DNA from: Pseudomonadota bacterium
GTDB lineage: Bacteria > Desulfobacterota > Desulfovibrionia > Desulfovibrionales > Desulfovibrionaceae
Assembly: GCA_018822105.1 (NCBI GenBank)
Contig: JAHJLB010000061.1
Coordinates: forward strand, 1-54,755
Direction: 5' to 3'
Length of the DNA: 54,755 nucleotides
Shown here: positions 35,976-45,451 of the stretch, one piece after another
Layout: each line of letters opens with the position of its first letter
Numbering within the stretch: position 1 is the stretch's first letter
The notes under the pieces: model-generated
The model's input: only the letters and a program-made list of their open reading frames with translations
Databases searched by the model: none
What the model was told of the DNA's origin: nothing
Made by a program: the position numbers and the translations under genes

Positions 35976-36491
35976 ATGCCCGACCCCGTCAAGAGCGCAG
36001 ACCGCCCCGCCGGGCTGAAGCTGGTGGCGCTGCTGGAGCTGTCCAAGGGCGCGCTGGTGCTCCTGGCCGGGCTTGGCCTGCTTGCGCTGCTGCACCGGGA
36101 TGTGGGCGACGCGGCGGAAGACCTGGTTCGCCTGTTCCACCTGAATCCGGCCAGCCGCACGCCGCGCGTGTTCATCGAGGCGGCGGACAAGCTCACCGAT
36201 GCCCGGCTGTGGTGGCTCGCCGCGGCGGCCCTGGGCTACGCCCTGGTCCGCGTGGCGGAGGCCTGCGGACTTTGGCTGCGCAAGGCCTGGGCCGAGTGGT
36301 TCGGCGCGCTCACCGGGGCCATCTACATTCCCATTGAAATCTACGAGCTGACGCAGAAGCTGACCTGGCCCAGAATCCTCATCCTGACGGTCAATGCCCT
36401 GGTGGTGGGCTACCTTGCCCTGGAGCTCCTGCGCCGCGGCGCGCTGCACGCTCCGCGCCTGGGGCCGCTTCGGCCTGAACGTTTTTTTTGA
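35976..36491 (+). CDS. DUF2127-type membrane protein
   Basis: A 171-residue protein with four hydrophobic segments: LKLVALLELSKGALVLLAGLG near the start, a WWLAAAALGYALVRVAEACG segment, LTGAIYIPIEIYEL and a last helix in ILILTVNALVVGYLALELL. This is the DUF2127 pattern. Function is unknown. AAGGAG lies four to five bases before the ATG. The gene ends in a run of eight T residues (Phe-Phe-stop). Confidence 0.75.
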   Translation: MPDPVKSADRPAGLKLVALLELSKGALVLLAGLGLLALLHRDVGDAAEDLVRLFHLNPASRTPRVFIEAADKLTDARLWWLAAAALGYALVRVAEACGLWLRKAWAEWFGALTGAIYIPIEIYELTQKLTWPRILILTVNALVVGYLALELLRRGALHAPRLGPLRPERFF

Positions 36492-36501
36492 TGGCGAGCG
36501 A

Positions 36502-36532
36502 CGCGGCTGGGCTGGCCTCGGACACAGCCGCG
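36502..36532. repeat. Hairpin between the DUF2127-type gene and the efflux operon
   Basis: CGCGGCTG (36502-36509) pairs with CAGCCGCG (36525-36532). There is no T run, so it is at best a weak terminator. Confidence 0.45.
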
Positions 36533-36537
36533 CGTTG

Positions 36538-36553
36538 ATTCAAACATACGTTT
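36538..36553. promoter_or_regulatory. Palindromic operator, TetR-like, before the ABC-2 efflux operon
   Basis: TCAAACATACGTTTGA is a perfect 6-bp inverted repeat around a four-base centre. The final bases overlap a TTGACA hexamer (36552-36557), followed 16 bp later by TGTAGG, so a bound repressor would cover the -35. It matches the RND palindrome (17214-17229) at 13 of 16 positions. Confidence 0.65.
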
Positions 36554-36587
36554 GACACGCTCCTCGCGGCGGGTGTAGGGATGGCGT

Positions 36588-37616
36588 ATGCCAAACCCAA
36601 TGGACCTTCTGCAGCGCATCCCGTTCAGGGCCCGGCTCATCCTTGCCGGACTCGCCGCCCTTGTCCTGGGGCTCCTGGTGGTGCGCACCATCTTTTCGCC
36701 CAAGACCGAAACCTTCCAGGGCTACGTGGAGGCCGAGTTCGTGCATGTGGCCGCGCCCGTGGCCGGGGCGCTTTTCGAGCTGCGCGTCAGCCGCGGGCAG
36801 GAGGTGGCGGCCGGGGCGCCCCTGTTCGTGCTGGAGCAGGACTATGAGCGCGCCGCCCTGGCCGTGGCCACCCATTCCCTGAAGCAGGCCGCGGACAGGC
36901 TGGCCGACACCATGAAGGGCCAGCGGCCCTCGGAGCTGGCGGCCATCAGCGCCCGCCTGGGCCAGGCCGGCACCTCCCTGCGCCTGGCGGAGACGGAGTT
37001 CAAGCGCCGCCAAAAGCTCTACGAGGAGCGCACCATCAGCGCCGAGGAGATGGACAGGGCGCGGGCGGACTACGAGTTCAAGGTCCAGCAGGTGCGCGAG
37101 ATGTCCGCCAACCTCTCCACAGCCCGGCTGGGCGCCAGAACCGACGCAGTCGGCGCCGCCCAGGCCGAGGTGGAGGCCGCCAAAGCACGCGTGGAGCAGG
37201 CCGCCTGGACCCTGGCCCAGAAGTCCCAGGCCGCGCCCGCGGCCGCGCGCGTCTTCGACACCCTCTATTCCCAGGGCGAATGGGTGCCCGCGGGCCGGGC
37301 CGTGGCCGTGCTGCTGCCACCGGCCAACATCAAGGTGCGCTTCTACGTGCCCGAGGAAAAGGTCGGCGGCCTCAGCCTGGGCCAGGAGGCCGTGGTGCGC
37401 TTCGACGGCGCGGCGAAGGGGGCCGCAGGGGACGTGCCCGTGCGCCTCAGCTTCATCTCGCCCCAGGCCGAATACACCCCGCCCATCCTCTTCTCCAGCG
37501 GCAACCGCGCCAAGCTGGTCTTCCTGGTGGAGGCCCGGCCGGCGCCCGAGGCGGCCAGGACCTTGCACCCCGGCCAGCCCGTGGACGTGCGCCTGGCCCT
37601 GACCGCAGGGAAGTAA
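36588..37616 (+). CDS. HlyD-family membrane fusion protein of an ABC-2 exporter
   Basis: A 342-residue adaptor anchored by one N-terminal helix (about residues 15-37). A barrel-sandwich half (VEAEFVHVAAPVAGALFELRV), a long coiled coil (about 90-215) and the second half follow, similar to E. coli YbhG and YhiI. With the ATPase and permease behind it, it should carry substrate across the envelope to an outer-membrane channel. The nearest upstream ATG (36581) is out of frame. Confidence 0.88.
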   Translation: MPNPMDLLQRIPFRARLILAGLAALVLGLLVVRTIFSPKTETFQGYVEAEFVHVAAPVAGALFELRVSRGQEVAAGAPLFVLEQDYERAALAVATHSLKQAADRLADTMKGQRPSELAAISARLGQAGTSLRLAETEFKRRQKLYEERTISAEEMDRARADYEFKVQQVREMSANLSTARLGARTDAVGAAQAEVEAAKARVEQAAWTLAQKSQAAPAAARVFDTLYSQGEWVPAGRAVAVLLPPANIKVRFYVPEEKVGGLSLGQEAVVRFDGAAKGAAGDVPVRLSFISPQAEYTPPILFSSGNRAKLVFLVEARPAPEAARTLHPGQPVDVRLALTAGK

Positions 37617-37620
37617 GCCT

Positions 37621-38598
37621 GTGGACGCGGACCTAAGCGCCCACGACGCGGCCGACGACTTCGTCATCGACGTCTCCGGCCTGACCAAGGGCTTCGGCGG
37701 CAAGGTGGTGGTCAACGGCCTGGACATGCGCGTGCGCCGCGGCGAGATCTTCGGCTTCCTCGGCCCCAACGGCTCGGGCAAGACCACCTTCATCCGCATG
37801 CTCTGCGGCCTCTTGAGGCCCGATTCCGGCTCCGGCACCTGCCTGGGCTACGACGTGCTCACCCAGGCCGACCTGATCAAGCCGCACGTGGGCTACATGG
37901 CCCAGCGCTTCAGCCTGTACGAGGACCTCACCGTGCGCGAGAACCTGGACTTCACGGCGCGCATGTACGGCCTGCCCGACCGCGCCGAGATCGTCGACGC
38001 CTGCCTGACGCGCATGGCCATGACGCGCTTCGAGAACCAGCTGGCGGGCAGCCTGTCCGGGGGCTGGAAGCAACGCCTGGCGCTCTCGGCCTGCACCCTG
38101 CACGGCCCGAAGCTGCTGCTTTTGGACGAGCCCACGGCCGGAGTGGACCCCGGCGCGCGGCGCGACTTCTGGGACGAGGTGCACAAGCTGGCCGGCCAGG
38201 GCGTCACGGCGCTCATCAGCACGCACTACATGGACGAGGCCGAGCGCTGCCACCGCCTGGCCTACATCGCCTACGGGGACCTGCTGGCCCAGGACACCCT
38301 GGAGGGCATCGTGGACCACGCCGGGCTGGCCACCTGGAACGTGTCCGGCCCGGGCCTGCCGGAGCTGGCCGAGGCCCTTAGGCCCCTGCCCGGCGTGGAC
38401 CAGGTGGTGGCCTTCGGCAACACCCTGCACGTCAGCGGGGCCGACGCCCAACTGCTGGAGGCCGCCCTCGCGCCCTTCCGGAACGCCGCCGCCCCCCCCG
38501 GCGGCGCGCGCGAATGGCGGCTCATCCGCACCAGCCTGGAGGAGGTCTTCATCCACCTCATGCGCGGCCAGCAGGCCAAGACGGGCGCACGGCCATGA
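37621..38598 (+). CDS. ABC-2 exporter ATP-binding protein (YbhF-like, single domain)
   Basis: A 325-residue ATPase with Walker A GPNGSGKTT, signature LSGGWKQRLALS, Walker B LLLLDEPTAGVDP and switch His in STHYMDEAERC. E. coli YbhF has two such domains; here there is one, so it should work as a homodimer. The C-terminal 90 residues are the accessory domain of this group. The start is GTG, four bases after the HlyD stop, and it overlaps the permease by four bases (ATGA). Confidence 0.9.
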   Translation: MDADLSAHDAADDFVIDVSGLTKGFGGKVVVNGLDMRVRRGEIFGFLGPNGSGKTTFIRMLCGLLRPDSGSGTCLGYDVLTQADLIKPHVGYMAQRFSLYEDLTVRENLDFTARMYGLPDRAEIVDACLTRMAMTRFENQLAGSLSGGWKQRLALSACTLHGPKLLLLDEPTAGVDPGARRDFWDEVHKLAGQGVTALISTHYMDEAERCHRLAYIAYGDLLAQDTLEGIVDHAGLATWNVSGPGLPELAEALRPLPGVDQVVAFGNTLHVSGADAQLLEAALAPFRNAAAPPGGAREWRLIRTSLEEVFIHLMRGQQAKTGARP

Positions 38599-39734
38599 AC
38601 GCGGAGAGTCTGTTCTGCTACCGGCGCTTCGCGGCCATGGTGTACAAGGAGTTCATCCAGATGCGCCGCGACCGGGTGACCTTCGCCATGATGATCGGCA
38701 TCCCGCTCATGCAGCTCATCCTCTTCGGCTACGCCATCAACTCCGACCCCAGGCATCTGCCGACGGCGGTGCTCTCGGCCGACAATTCGCCTTACGCCCG
38801 GGCCATCGTGGCCGGCATGCAGACCAGCAGCTACTTCCGCTTCACCGAGCAGCTCTCAAGCCGCGTCGAGGCCGACAGCGCCCTGAAGGAGGGCCGGGTG
38901 CAGTTCGTGCTGACCATCCCCGAGGACTTCTCGCGGCTTTTGCTGCGCGGGGAGAGGCCGGTGCTGCTGCTGGAGGCCGACGCCACGGACCCGGCGGCCA
39001 CCAGCGGGGCGCTTGCCGCCATGCGCGAGACCGTGAGCCAGGTGCTGGCGCGCGACCTGCCGGCCGCCGCGGGCTACACGCCCACGGACCTGCCCGTGAC
39101 CCTGCGCGTGCATGCCGAGTACAACCCCGAGGCAGTGACCCAGTACAACATCGTGCCCGGCCTCATGGGCGTCATCCTGACCCTGACCCTGACCATGATC
39201 ACCTCCCTGGCCATCACGCGGGAACGAGAGCGCGGCACCATGGAGAACCTGCTCTCCACCCCGGCCAAGCCCCTGGAGGTCATGCTGGGCAAGATCGTTC
39301 CCTACATCCTGGTGGGCTACATCCAGATGACCCTGATCCTCCTGGCGGCGAAGTTCCTGTTCGGCGTGCCGCTGCGCGGCAGCATCCCGGCGGTGTTCGT
39401 GCTGTCCCTGGTGTTCATCGCCGCCAACCTGAGCGTCGGGGTGACCCTCTCGACCATCGCCAAGAACCAGCTGCAGGCCGTGCAGATGAGCGTGTTCTTC
39501 TTCCTGCCCTCGCTGCTGCTGTCCGGGTTCATGTTTCCCTTCCGGGGCATGCCGGTCTGGGCGCAGACCATCGGCTCCGCGCTGCCACTCACGCACTACC
39601 TGCGGCTGGTGCGCGGCATCCTGCTCAAGGGCAACGGCGCCCTGGAGTCCCTGACCCACGTCTGGCCCATCGCCCTGTTCCTGGTCCTGGTCATCAGCCT
39701 GGGCATGCGCCGCTACCGCAGGACCCTTGACTAG
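38595..39734 (+). CDS. ABC-2 type exporter permease (YbhS/YbhR/YhhJ-like)
   Basis: A 379-residue permease with one N-terminal helix, a large periplasmic domain (about residues 45-170) and five C-terminal helices. The segment TRERERGTMENLLSTPAKPLEVMLGK is typical of the family. YbhFSR has two permeases; here a single one must form a homodimer. The family exports drugs such as cephalosporins or acts on Na+/Li+ in some species; the substrate here is unknown. Confidence 0.88.
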   Translation: MNAESLFCYRRFAAMVYKEFIQMRRDRVTFAMMIGIPLMQLILFGYAINSDPRHLPTAVLSADNSPYARAIVAGMQTSSYFRFTEQLSSRVEADSALKEGRVQFVLTIPEDFSRLLLRGERPVLLLEADATDPAATSGALAAMRETVSQVLARDLPAAAGYTPTDLPVTLRVHAEYNPEAVTQYNIVPGLMGVILTLTLTMITSLAITRERERGTMENLLSTPAKPLEVMLGKIVPYILVGYIQMTLILLAAKFLFGVPLRGSIPAVFVLSLVFIAANLSVGVTLSTIAKNQLQAVQMSVFFFLPSLLLSGFMFPFRGMPVWAQTIGSALPLTHYLRLVRGILLKGNGALESLTHVWPIALFLVLVISLGMRRYRRTLD

Positions 39735-39861
39735 CCGCAAGCCGCGGTCCCCGCGCCGACGCCCAGGCCCGGCCTCGCCGAGCAGAGCCGGCGCAGGGCT
39801 TGCCGCGCGCGCCCGGGCAGGGTAGGAAGCAGAATCGACATCCTCAAGCGCGGGAGGCCAC

Positions 39862-42144
39862 ATGGGCGGCAAGACGGACGCACTGGCTGGCGGCAGGCAG
39901 CTCTGCATACACGGGCATTTCTACCAGCCCCCCAGGGAGGACCCCTGGATGGACACCATATTCCCCGAGGGCAGCGCCGCCCCGTTTAGGCACTGGAACG
40001 AGCGCATCTGCGCCGAGAGCTACGCGCCCCTGGCCTGGGCCAGGCGCCTGGACGGCCAGGGCCGCATCACCGAGATCATCAACTGCTACGAGTGGATGAG
40101 CTTCAACTTCGGCCCCACCCTGCTCACCTGGATGGAGCGCCAGGCCCCGGAGGTCTACGCCCGCATCCTGGAAGGCGACAGCAAAAGCCTGGCGCGCCTG
40201 GGCCACGGCAACGCCATCGCCCAGATCCACCACCACGTCATCATGCCCCTGGCCACGGACCAGGAGAAGCGCGCCGAGATCGCCTGGGCCCTGGCCGACT
40301 TCGAGGCCCGCTTCGGCCGCCGGGCCGAGGGCCTGTGGCTCTCCGAGGCCGCCGTGGACACCCGCACCCTGGAGCTCCTGGCCGAGGCCGGCGTGCGCTT
40401 CACCATCCTGGCGCCGCGCCAGGCCCGCGAGGTCGCGGACATCAGCCAAAACAACTGGACCGCGGCCCACGAGGGCAACCTGGACATCCGCGAGCCCTAC
40501 CTTATCGAACTGCCCCTGGGCCGCAGCATCGCCGTGTATTTCTACGACGGCCCGCTGTCCCAGGCCGTGGCCTTTGAGGGGCTGCTGCGCCACGGGGATG
40601 ATTTCTGGGGCAGACTGTCCAGCCTGGCCGGGCCCAAGGGGCTCCTGGCCCTGGCCACGGACGGCGAGACCTACGGCCACCACTTCAAGTTCGGCGAGAT
40701 GGCCCTGGCCTTCGCCCTGTCCCAGGCCAGAGGCGGGGTAGAGGGCGTGCGGCTGACCAACTACGCCGCCTATCTGGCCTTGAACCCGCCGAAGCGGCGC
40801 GCGCGCATCCACGAGGACTCCTCCTGGAGCTGCGCCCACGGCGTGGAGCGCTGGCGCTCGGACTGCGGCTGCGCCACCGAGCACAGGCCGGGCTGGAACC
40901 AGCGCTGGCGCGGCCCCCTGCGCGAGGGCCTGCGCGCGGTGAAGGCGCGCATGGACGGCCACTACCAGGAGCTGGGCCAGACCCTGTTCCAGGATCCTGA
41001 CGCCGCCGTGGTGCAGTATGGCCGCGTGCTGGCCGGCCTCATGGACGCTGCGGCCTTTGAGCAGACACATTTCCAGAAGGGCCTGGCCCCGGCCGAACGC
41101 GATGCGGCCTGGAAGCTCCTGACCATGCAGAAGTGGGCGCTTTCCTCCTTCGCCAGCTGCGCCTGGTTCTTCGACGACCTGGGCCGCATCGAGCCGCTCA
41201 ACGCCCTGACCTTCGCCCTGCGCGCCATGGGCCTGGGCCAGCGCACGGGCATGGAGGACCTGGAGCCGCTCCTGCTTTCGCACCTGGGCAAGGCCAGCTC
41301 CAACGACCCGGCCCTGGGCAGCGGCCACGACCTCTGGACCCACGAGATCCGCCCCCGGCGCGAGACCACGGAGAGCATCCTGGCCCAGGCCCTGGTGCGC
41401 CTCTGGGCCGAGGGCCGCATGCCCGCTCCCGGCGGCAGGGCCGAGGTCGCCTGGCCTGGGCTTGCCGTGGAGCTCCGCGTGGGCGAGGCGACGGCTTCCG
41501 GCGCCCTGGCTGGCTCGGCGTCCATAACCTGGGCCCGCGAGTCCGGCAGCGACGACTGCAACTGGAGATGGGAGCGCGCAAACGGCGGCGGCCCCCTGGA
41601 CGGCTGTGTGCAGGTGGAGCGCGGGACGGGGGCCAAGGACACCGCCAAATGCGTCCCGGCCTCGTACCTCTGCTGGGGCAAGCGCCAGGCCCTGGCCCTG
41701 GCCTGGGTGCGCCGGGCCGAGGCCGACTCCTGGGCCCAGCAATGCGCCGAGTCGCGCCAGGGCGCGCACCTGTTCCTGCCCTACCGCGAAGGCCAGACCA
41801 CCCAGACCTCGGCCGAACGCTGGGGCAGGCTCTGGGCCGCCCTGTGCTGGCAGTGGATCCGGGGCGAGGTCGTGCCATCGAGAGATTTTCTGGACTTTCT
41901 CAAGAATTCCGCCCAGGACCACCCGGAGCGCAACCTGCTGGCCATGCGCGTGGGCGAGGCCCTGGTGGCCCTGCTGGAGGCCAAGTCCCCGAACTTTGCC
42001 GAGGTGCGGCGCATCCTGGAGCGCGCGGCCACAGTGGGGGCCGAGCCGGACCTCTGGTCGGCGCAAAACCGCTACTGGCTGCGTCTCCGCGGCCCCGTGG
42101 CCAGCCGCGAGGCGGGCCTGGCCCTGGGCTTTGCCGAGGACTGA
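39862..42144 (+). CDS. Glycoside hydrolase family 57 / DUF3536 protein
   Basis: A 760-residue cytoplasmic protein. The N-terminal GH57-type (beta/alpha)7 barrel shows HGHFYQPPREDPW, the GLWLSEAAVDTRTLELLAEAG strand where the family nucleophile lies, and ATDGETYGHHFKFGE. The C-terminal half is a DUF3536 region. GH57 enzymes are alpha-glucanases, branching enzymes or 4-alpha-glucanotransferases; this subgroup has no assigned substrate that I know. GGAGG is just before the ATG. It is not next to glycogen genes. Confidence 0.82.
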   Translation: MGGKTDALAGGRQLCIHGHFYQPPREDPWMDTIFPEGSAAPFRHWNERICAESYAPLAWARRLDGQGRITEIINCYEWMSFNFGPTLLTWMERQAPEVYARILEGDSKSLARLGHGNAIAQIHHHVIMPLATDQEKRAEIAWALADFEARFGRRAEGLWLSEAAVDTRTLELLAEAGVRFTILAPRQAREVADISQNNWTAAHEGNLDIREPYLIELPLGRSIAVYFYDGPLSQAVAFEGLLRHGDDFWGRLSSLAGPKGLLALATDGETYGHHFKFGEMALAFALSQARGGVEGVRLTNYAAYLALNPPKRRARIHEDSSWSCAHGVERWRSDCGCATEHRPGWNQRWRGPLREGLRAVKARMDGHYQELGQTLFQDPDAAVVQYGRVLAGLMDAAAFEQTHFQKGLAPAERDAAWKLLTMQKWALSSFASCAWFFDDLGRIEPLNALTFALRAMGLGQRTGMEDLEPLLLSHLGKASSNDPALGSGHDLWTHEIRPRRETTESILAQALVRLWAEGRMPAPGGRAEVAWPGLAVELRVGEATASGALAGSASITWARESGSDDCNWRWERANGGGPLDGCVQVERGTGAKDTAKCVPASYLCWGKRQALALAWVRRAEADSWAQQCAESRQGAHLFLPYREGQTTQTSAERWGRLWAALCWQWIRGEVVPSRDFLDFLKNSAQDHPERNLLAMRVGEALVALLEAKSPNFAEVRRILERAATVGAEPDLWSAQNRYWLRLRGPVASREAGLALGFAED

Positions 42145-42236
42145 GCAGGCCGCCAGTAACGGCCGCCCCGCCCCTTGCCCTGCGCCGCGAGTCAGGGTAG
42201 AGGCGGCGGACACAAGCTCAGCCCCGGAGGTTTCCC

Positions 42237-42860
42237 TTGCTCACTGAACTCATCTCTGAATTCGCCATCCGCGTCCTGGACACCACGGGCTACGCCGGGG
42301 CGGCCTTTCTCATGGGCCTGGAGAGTATGATCTTTCCCGTGCCCAGCGAGGCCGTGATGCCCTTTGTGGGCTTCCTGGTGGCCGACGGGAAATGGGGCCT
42401 GGCCCAGGCCGTGCTGGCCACCAGCCTCGGCTCCTTTCTGGGCTCGTACCTGTCCTACCTCATGGGCTATTTCGGCGGGCGGCCCTTTGTGCTCAAGGTC
42501 GGCAAATACCTGCTGCTCGACGTGGAGGACCTGGAGCGCACCGAGCGCTTCTTCCAGGGCCACAGGAGCGCGCTGACCCTGTTCGGCTGCCGCTTCATCC
42601 CCGTGGTCCGGCACCTGGTGTCCATCCCGGCGGGCATCGGCAAGATGCCCTTCTGGCCCTTCGCCATCGCCACCACCGCAGGGGCCACCCTGTGGAACAG
42701 CTTCCTGCTCTACTGCGGCTTCGCCCTGCGCGAGAACTGGAGCCTGGTGCAGACCTACCGCCACCAGTTCGACGCGCTCATCATCGGCATGCTCGTGGCC
42801 AGCATCGCCTGGTACGTGTGGTACAAGCTCAAGCGCAGGCGGGCCGCAAGCGCCGAATAG
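42237..42860 (+). CDS. DedA-family membrane protein
   Basis: A 207-residue inner-membrane protein. The segments ESMIFPVPSEAVMPFVGF and GCRFIPVVRHLVSIPAGIGKM are the two DedA re-entrant loops with the conserved Glu and Arg residues. Recent work assigns DedA proteins to lipid carrier flipping (undecaprenyl phosphate or phosphatidylethanolamine). The start is TTG with CCGGAGG six bases upstream. Confidence 0.9.
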   Translation: MLTELISEFAIRVLDTTGYAGAAFLMGLESMIFPVPSEAVMPFVGFLVADGKWGLAQAVLATSLGSFLGSYLSYLMGYFGGRPFVLKVGKYLLLDVEDLERTERFFQGHRSALTLFGCRFIPVVRHLVSIPAGIGKMPFWPFAIATTAGATLWNSFLLYCGFALRENWSLVQTYRHQFDALIIGMLVASIAWYVWYKLKRRRAASAE

Positions 42861-42876
42861 CCCGTCCGGCGAATAG

Positions 42877-42920
42877 AGAACGCCCCCGGCCCTCCACACA
42901 CGGAGCGCCGGGGGCGTTCT
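42877..42920. terminator. Bidirectional hairpin between convergent dedA and MCP genes
   Basis: AGAACGCCCCCGGC (42877-42890) pairs perfectly with GCCGGGGGCGTTCT (42907-42920). T tracts are short on both sides. The position between two convergent genes supports a shared terminator. Confidence 0.7.
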
Positions 42921-42937
42921 GCTGCTGCCGGGCAAGG

Positions 42938-45034
42938 TTACAGGAAGGTGATCTCAGCCCGGGCGGTCTCCGGGTCCTGCACCTGCACGGTGATTTCCAC
43001 CTTGGCCTTGTAGTGCTCGGCCGCGCCGCGCAGAATGCCCTCGAAGTAGTGGTGGTAGCCGCGCCGGGACTTGTAGATCATGGTCAGCTTGTTGCCGCGG
43101 TCCTCGTAGCTGAACCGGGGCGGCTGGATGCCCGGATGGGCCTTGGTCAGGGCGGCGTGGGTGTCGTTCATGGACAGATAGAATTCCTTCAGCGTCGCCG
43201 CCTTGAAATACGCCCGGTAGAGCTTGTGGAACTGGCCGATGGTGTACTTGCCCAGGTCCAGGAACACCGCCTTGGCGTCCTTGCCGGACACGCGGGCCAG
43301 GATGTCGGCCATCTGCCGCAGCACCTGGTCCGGATAGCTCTCCGCCGGCAGGAACACCGGGTTGCCCAGCTCCTCCGAGACCTTGGCGTACACGGCATCG
43401 CCGAAGCGCACCTTGACGAAGTCCAGCATGAGCTTGGGCAGAACGCCCTTCATCTGCCCGCGCGAGGCGCGCAGCTTGCTGGCGTCGGACTTGTTGGCCG
43501 TGAAGGTCATGGACGTCTGCAGCAGGCTCTGGGCCAACTCGGCCAGGTCGCGCGTGGCGGCGGCCGCCTGCCCCGCGCCCTCCTCGCTCTCCTTGGCGAT
43601 GTTCGCGATGTCCTCGATGTTCCGGTTGATCTCCTCGGCCGCGGATGACTGCTCCTCGGCGGCGGTGGCGATCTGGTCCACCCGCGCGGTGACGTCGTCG
43701 ATGCGGTGCATGATCTCTTCCAGGGCCTGGCCGGTGCGGTTGGACAAATCCGTGCTGACCTCCACCTGGCGCTCGGTCTCGCGCATGGTGGCCACGGCGT
43801 GCTGGGAGCGCTCCTGGATCTCGCGGATGGAGTTCTCCACCTCCTTGGTGGCGTTCATGGTCTTCTCGGCCAGCTTGCGCACCTCGTCGGCCACCACGGC
43901 GAAGCCGCGCCCGGCGTCGCCCGCCCTTGCGGCCTCAATGGCCGCGTTCAGGGCCAGGAGGTTGGTCTGGTCGGCGATGTCGTTGATGACGTTGATGATG
44001 CGGTCGATCTCGGCGGCCTGGCTGTCGAGCTGCCCCAGCACCTGGGCCAGTTTGCGCGAGGAGTCGGCCACCTGGTTGATGCCCGTGACGCTCTCGCGCA
44101 CGAGCTGCACCCCGTCCGAGGCGGCCTTGGTCGCCGTGGCCGCGGCCTCGGAGGACTGGGAGGCGTTCTGGGCCACCTCAAGCACCGTGGAGGTCATCTG
44201 GTCCATGGCCGTGGAAACGGATTCGGTCTGGGCCTTCTGGCGGTTGGCCCCGCGGGCCTGCTCGTCGGCCGAGGCGGACAGCTCCTCCGAGGCCGAGGCC
44301 ACGCGCTGGGCCAGATCGTTGATGGCGTTGCCCACCTGGATCAGCTGCTCCTGCTGCCTGGCCAGCTCGGCCTGCTGCTCCTTGATGGTGGTCAGGTCCG
44401 CCAGGCAGACCACGGCTCCGGCCACCTTGCCCCCAGTGTCCAGGATGCAGTTCACGTAGAGGAAGACCTCCAGGGTGCGGCCATCCCAGAGCTTCAGGCT
44501 CTTTTCCTCGGCCACGTTGCTGGAGGCGCCCATGCATTGCTCAGTAATGGAGGGGGCCTTGGTGCCGTAGAAGGCCTCGGACACGGTCTTGCCCGCGACG
44601 TCCTTCTCGGCCCTCTGCAGCATGGCCAGCATGCTGGCGCTGACGTGGGTGATGGTGCCAGAGAGGTCGCAGAGCAGAAACGGCGTGCCCACCCCCTGCA
44701 CCGCGCCCCGGTAGTATTCGCGGCGGTGCATGTTGAACTCCACCACCTCGGCCACCAGCGCCGGAAGCTCGCCCAGCGCGCGCCAGGAGTTGACCTCCTC
44801 GAAGAGGAAGTCGCGCTTGCGCGCCAAAATTTTCAAAAGCCCGGACTTCAGTGCCTCCGCATCCCGCCCCTGGCCCGCGGCCAGATATGCGGCAAAACCC
44901 GCCAGGACCACGGTCAGCCCCAGGGCCACCCATAGGTTGGCGGCGAAATGCGTCGCCAGCACCAGGACTGCCGCAACCCCGCCGACGGCCCAGATGGCGG
45001 CGGCCGGGGCGATGCTCTCATGCTCTGTCTTCAC
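42938..45034 (-). CDS. Methyl-accepting chemotaxis protein with PAS and C-terminal H-NOX haem domain
   Basis: A 698-residue chemoreceptor. Two close helices (about residues 10-52) form a membrane hairpin with almost no periplasmic loop. A PAS-like domain (about 115-225), coiled coil and MCP signalling tip ([36 protein letters not shown], in two parts) follow. Residues 528-698 are an H-NOX domain: proximal His626 (NDTHAALTK), YXSXR at 654-658 (YKSRR), a conserved PP at 638-639, and Tyr663 at the position of Tyr140 of Thermoanaerobacter H-NOX. It should report O2 or NO to the flagellar motor. The start is GTG after AAGGAG, and a sigma-28-type promoter lies upstream. Confidence 0.92.
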   Translation of the reverse strand: MKTEHESIAPAAAIWAVGGVAAVLVLATHFAANLWVALGLTVVLAGFAAYLAAGQGRDAEALKSGLLKILARKRDFLFEEVNSWRALGELPALVAEVVEFNMHRREYYRGAVQGVGTPFLLCDLSGTITHVSASMLAMLQRAEKDVAGKTVSEAFYGTKAPSITEQCMGASSNVAEEKSLKLWDGRTLEVFLYVNCILDTGGKVAGAVVCLADLTTIKEQQAELARQQEQLIQVGNAINDLAQRVASASEELSASADEQARGANRQKAQTESVSTAMDQMTSTVLEVAQNASQSSEAAATATKAASDGVQLVRESVTGINQVADSSRKLAQVLGQLDSQAAEIDRIINVINDIADQTNLLALNAAIEAARAGDAGRGFAVVADEVRKLAEKTMNATKEVENSIREIQERSQHAVATMRETERQVEVSTDLSNRTGQALEEIMHRIDDVTARVDQIATAAEEQSSAAEEINRNIEDIANIAKESEEGAGQAAAATRDLAELAQSLLQTSMTFTANKSDASKLRASRGQMKGVLPKLMLDFVKVRFGDAVYAKVSEELGNPVFLPAESYPDQVLRQMADILARVSGKDAKAVFLDLGKYTIGQFHKLYRAYFKAATLKEFYLSMNDTHAALTKAHPGIQPPRFSYEDRGNKLTMIYKSRRGYHHYFEGILRGAAEHYKAKVEITVQVQDPETARAEITFL

Positions 45035-45121
45035 TTGCTACTCCTTGGTGCCGGGTAAGGATTCATTGCGTTGCCGGGAACCGCCGCACGCACTGCCTGC
45101 GCAGCGGCGCGTCTTCAGTTC

Positions 45122-45147
45122 ATCGGTCTGTGCCGGGCATTTCTTTA
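45122..45147 (-). promoter_or_regulatory. Predicted sigma-28 (FliA) promoter of the MCP gene
   Basis: The minus strand reads TAAAG (45147-45143), 17 bases from the end of TAAA to CCGAT (45126-45122), then GAA. Consensus is TAAAGTTT-N11-GCCGATAA. It lies about 90 bp before the GTG start. Confidence 0.5.
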
Positions 45148-45307
45148 CTGCTGTACGTATTTCACCAAAAGGCGAGAGGAAAGGCAACAGAATATGATTC
45201 CTGGCCCCATGTTCCCTCCACGCTCCGGCGCATTGACTTGCCGGGCGGGTTTTGGCAACGTCCAGCACGCCTCGGATGTCGGCCCTGCGCCGCCGACGGG
45301 ACGGTGC

Positions 45308-45395
45308 GGAGGGGTGGCCGAGCGGCTCAAGGCGGTGGTCTTGAAAACCACTGACGGGCAACCGTCCGGGGGTTCGAATCCCTCCCCCTCCGCCA
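45308..45395 (+). tRNA. tRNA-Ser (anticodon UGA)
   Basis: A complete 88-nt type II tRNA. The acceptor stem GGAGGGG (45308-45314) pairs with CCCCTCC (45385-45391), with discriminator G and an encoded CCA. The D arm TGGCCGAGCGGCTCAAGGC, anticodon arm with loop CTTGAAA (anticodon TGA), long variable arm and GGTTCGAATCC T arm are all present. It reads UCN serine codons. Confidence 0.97.
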
Positions 45396-45451
45396 ACAGA
45401 AAACCTGTCCCTGCCCAAGGCAGTATAAAACACCAAGAAAATCAGCCAGGA

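Noticed and set aside
36490-36537. 15-codon ORF overlapping the DUF2127-type stop (TGATG)
   Set aside because: No ribosome binding site, and most of it is the hairpin at 36502-36532.
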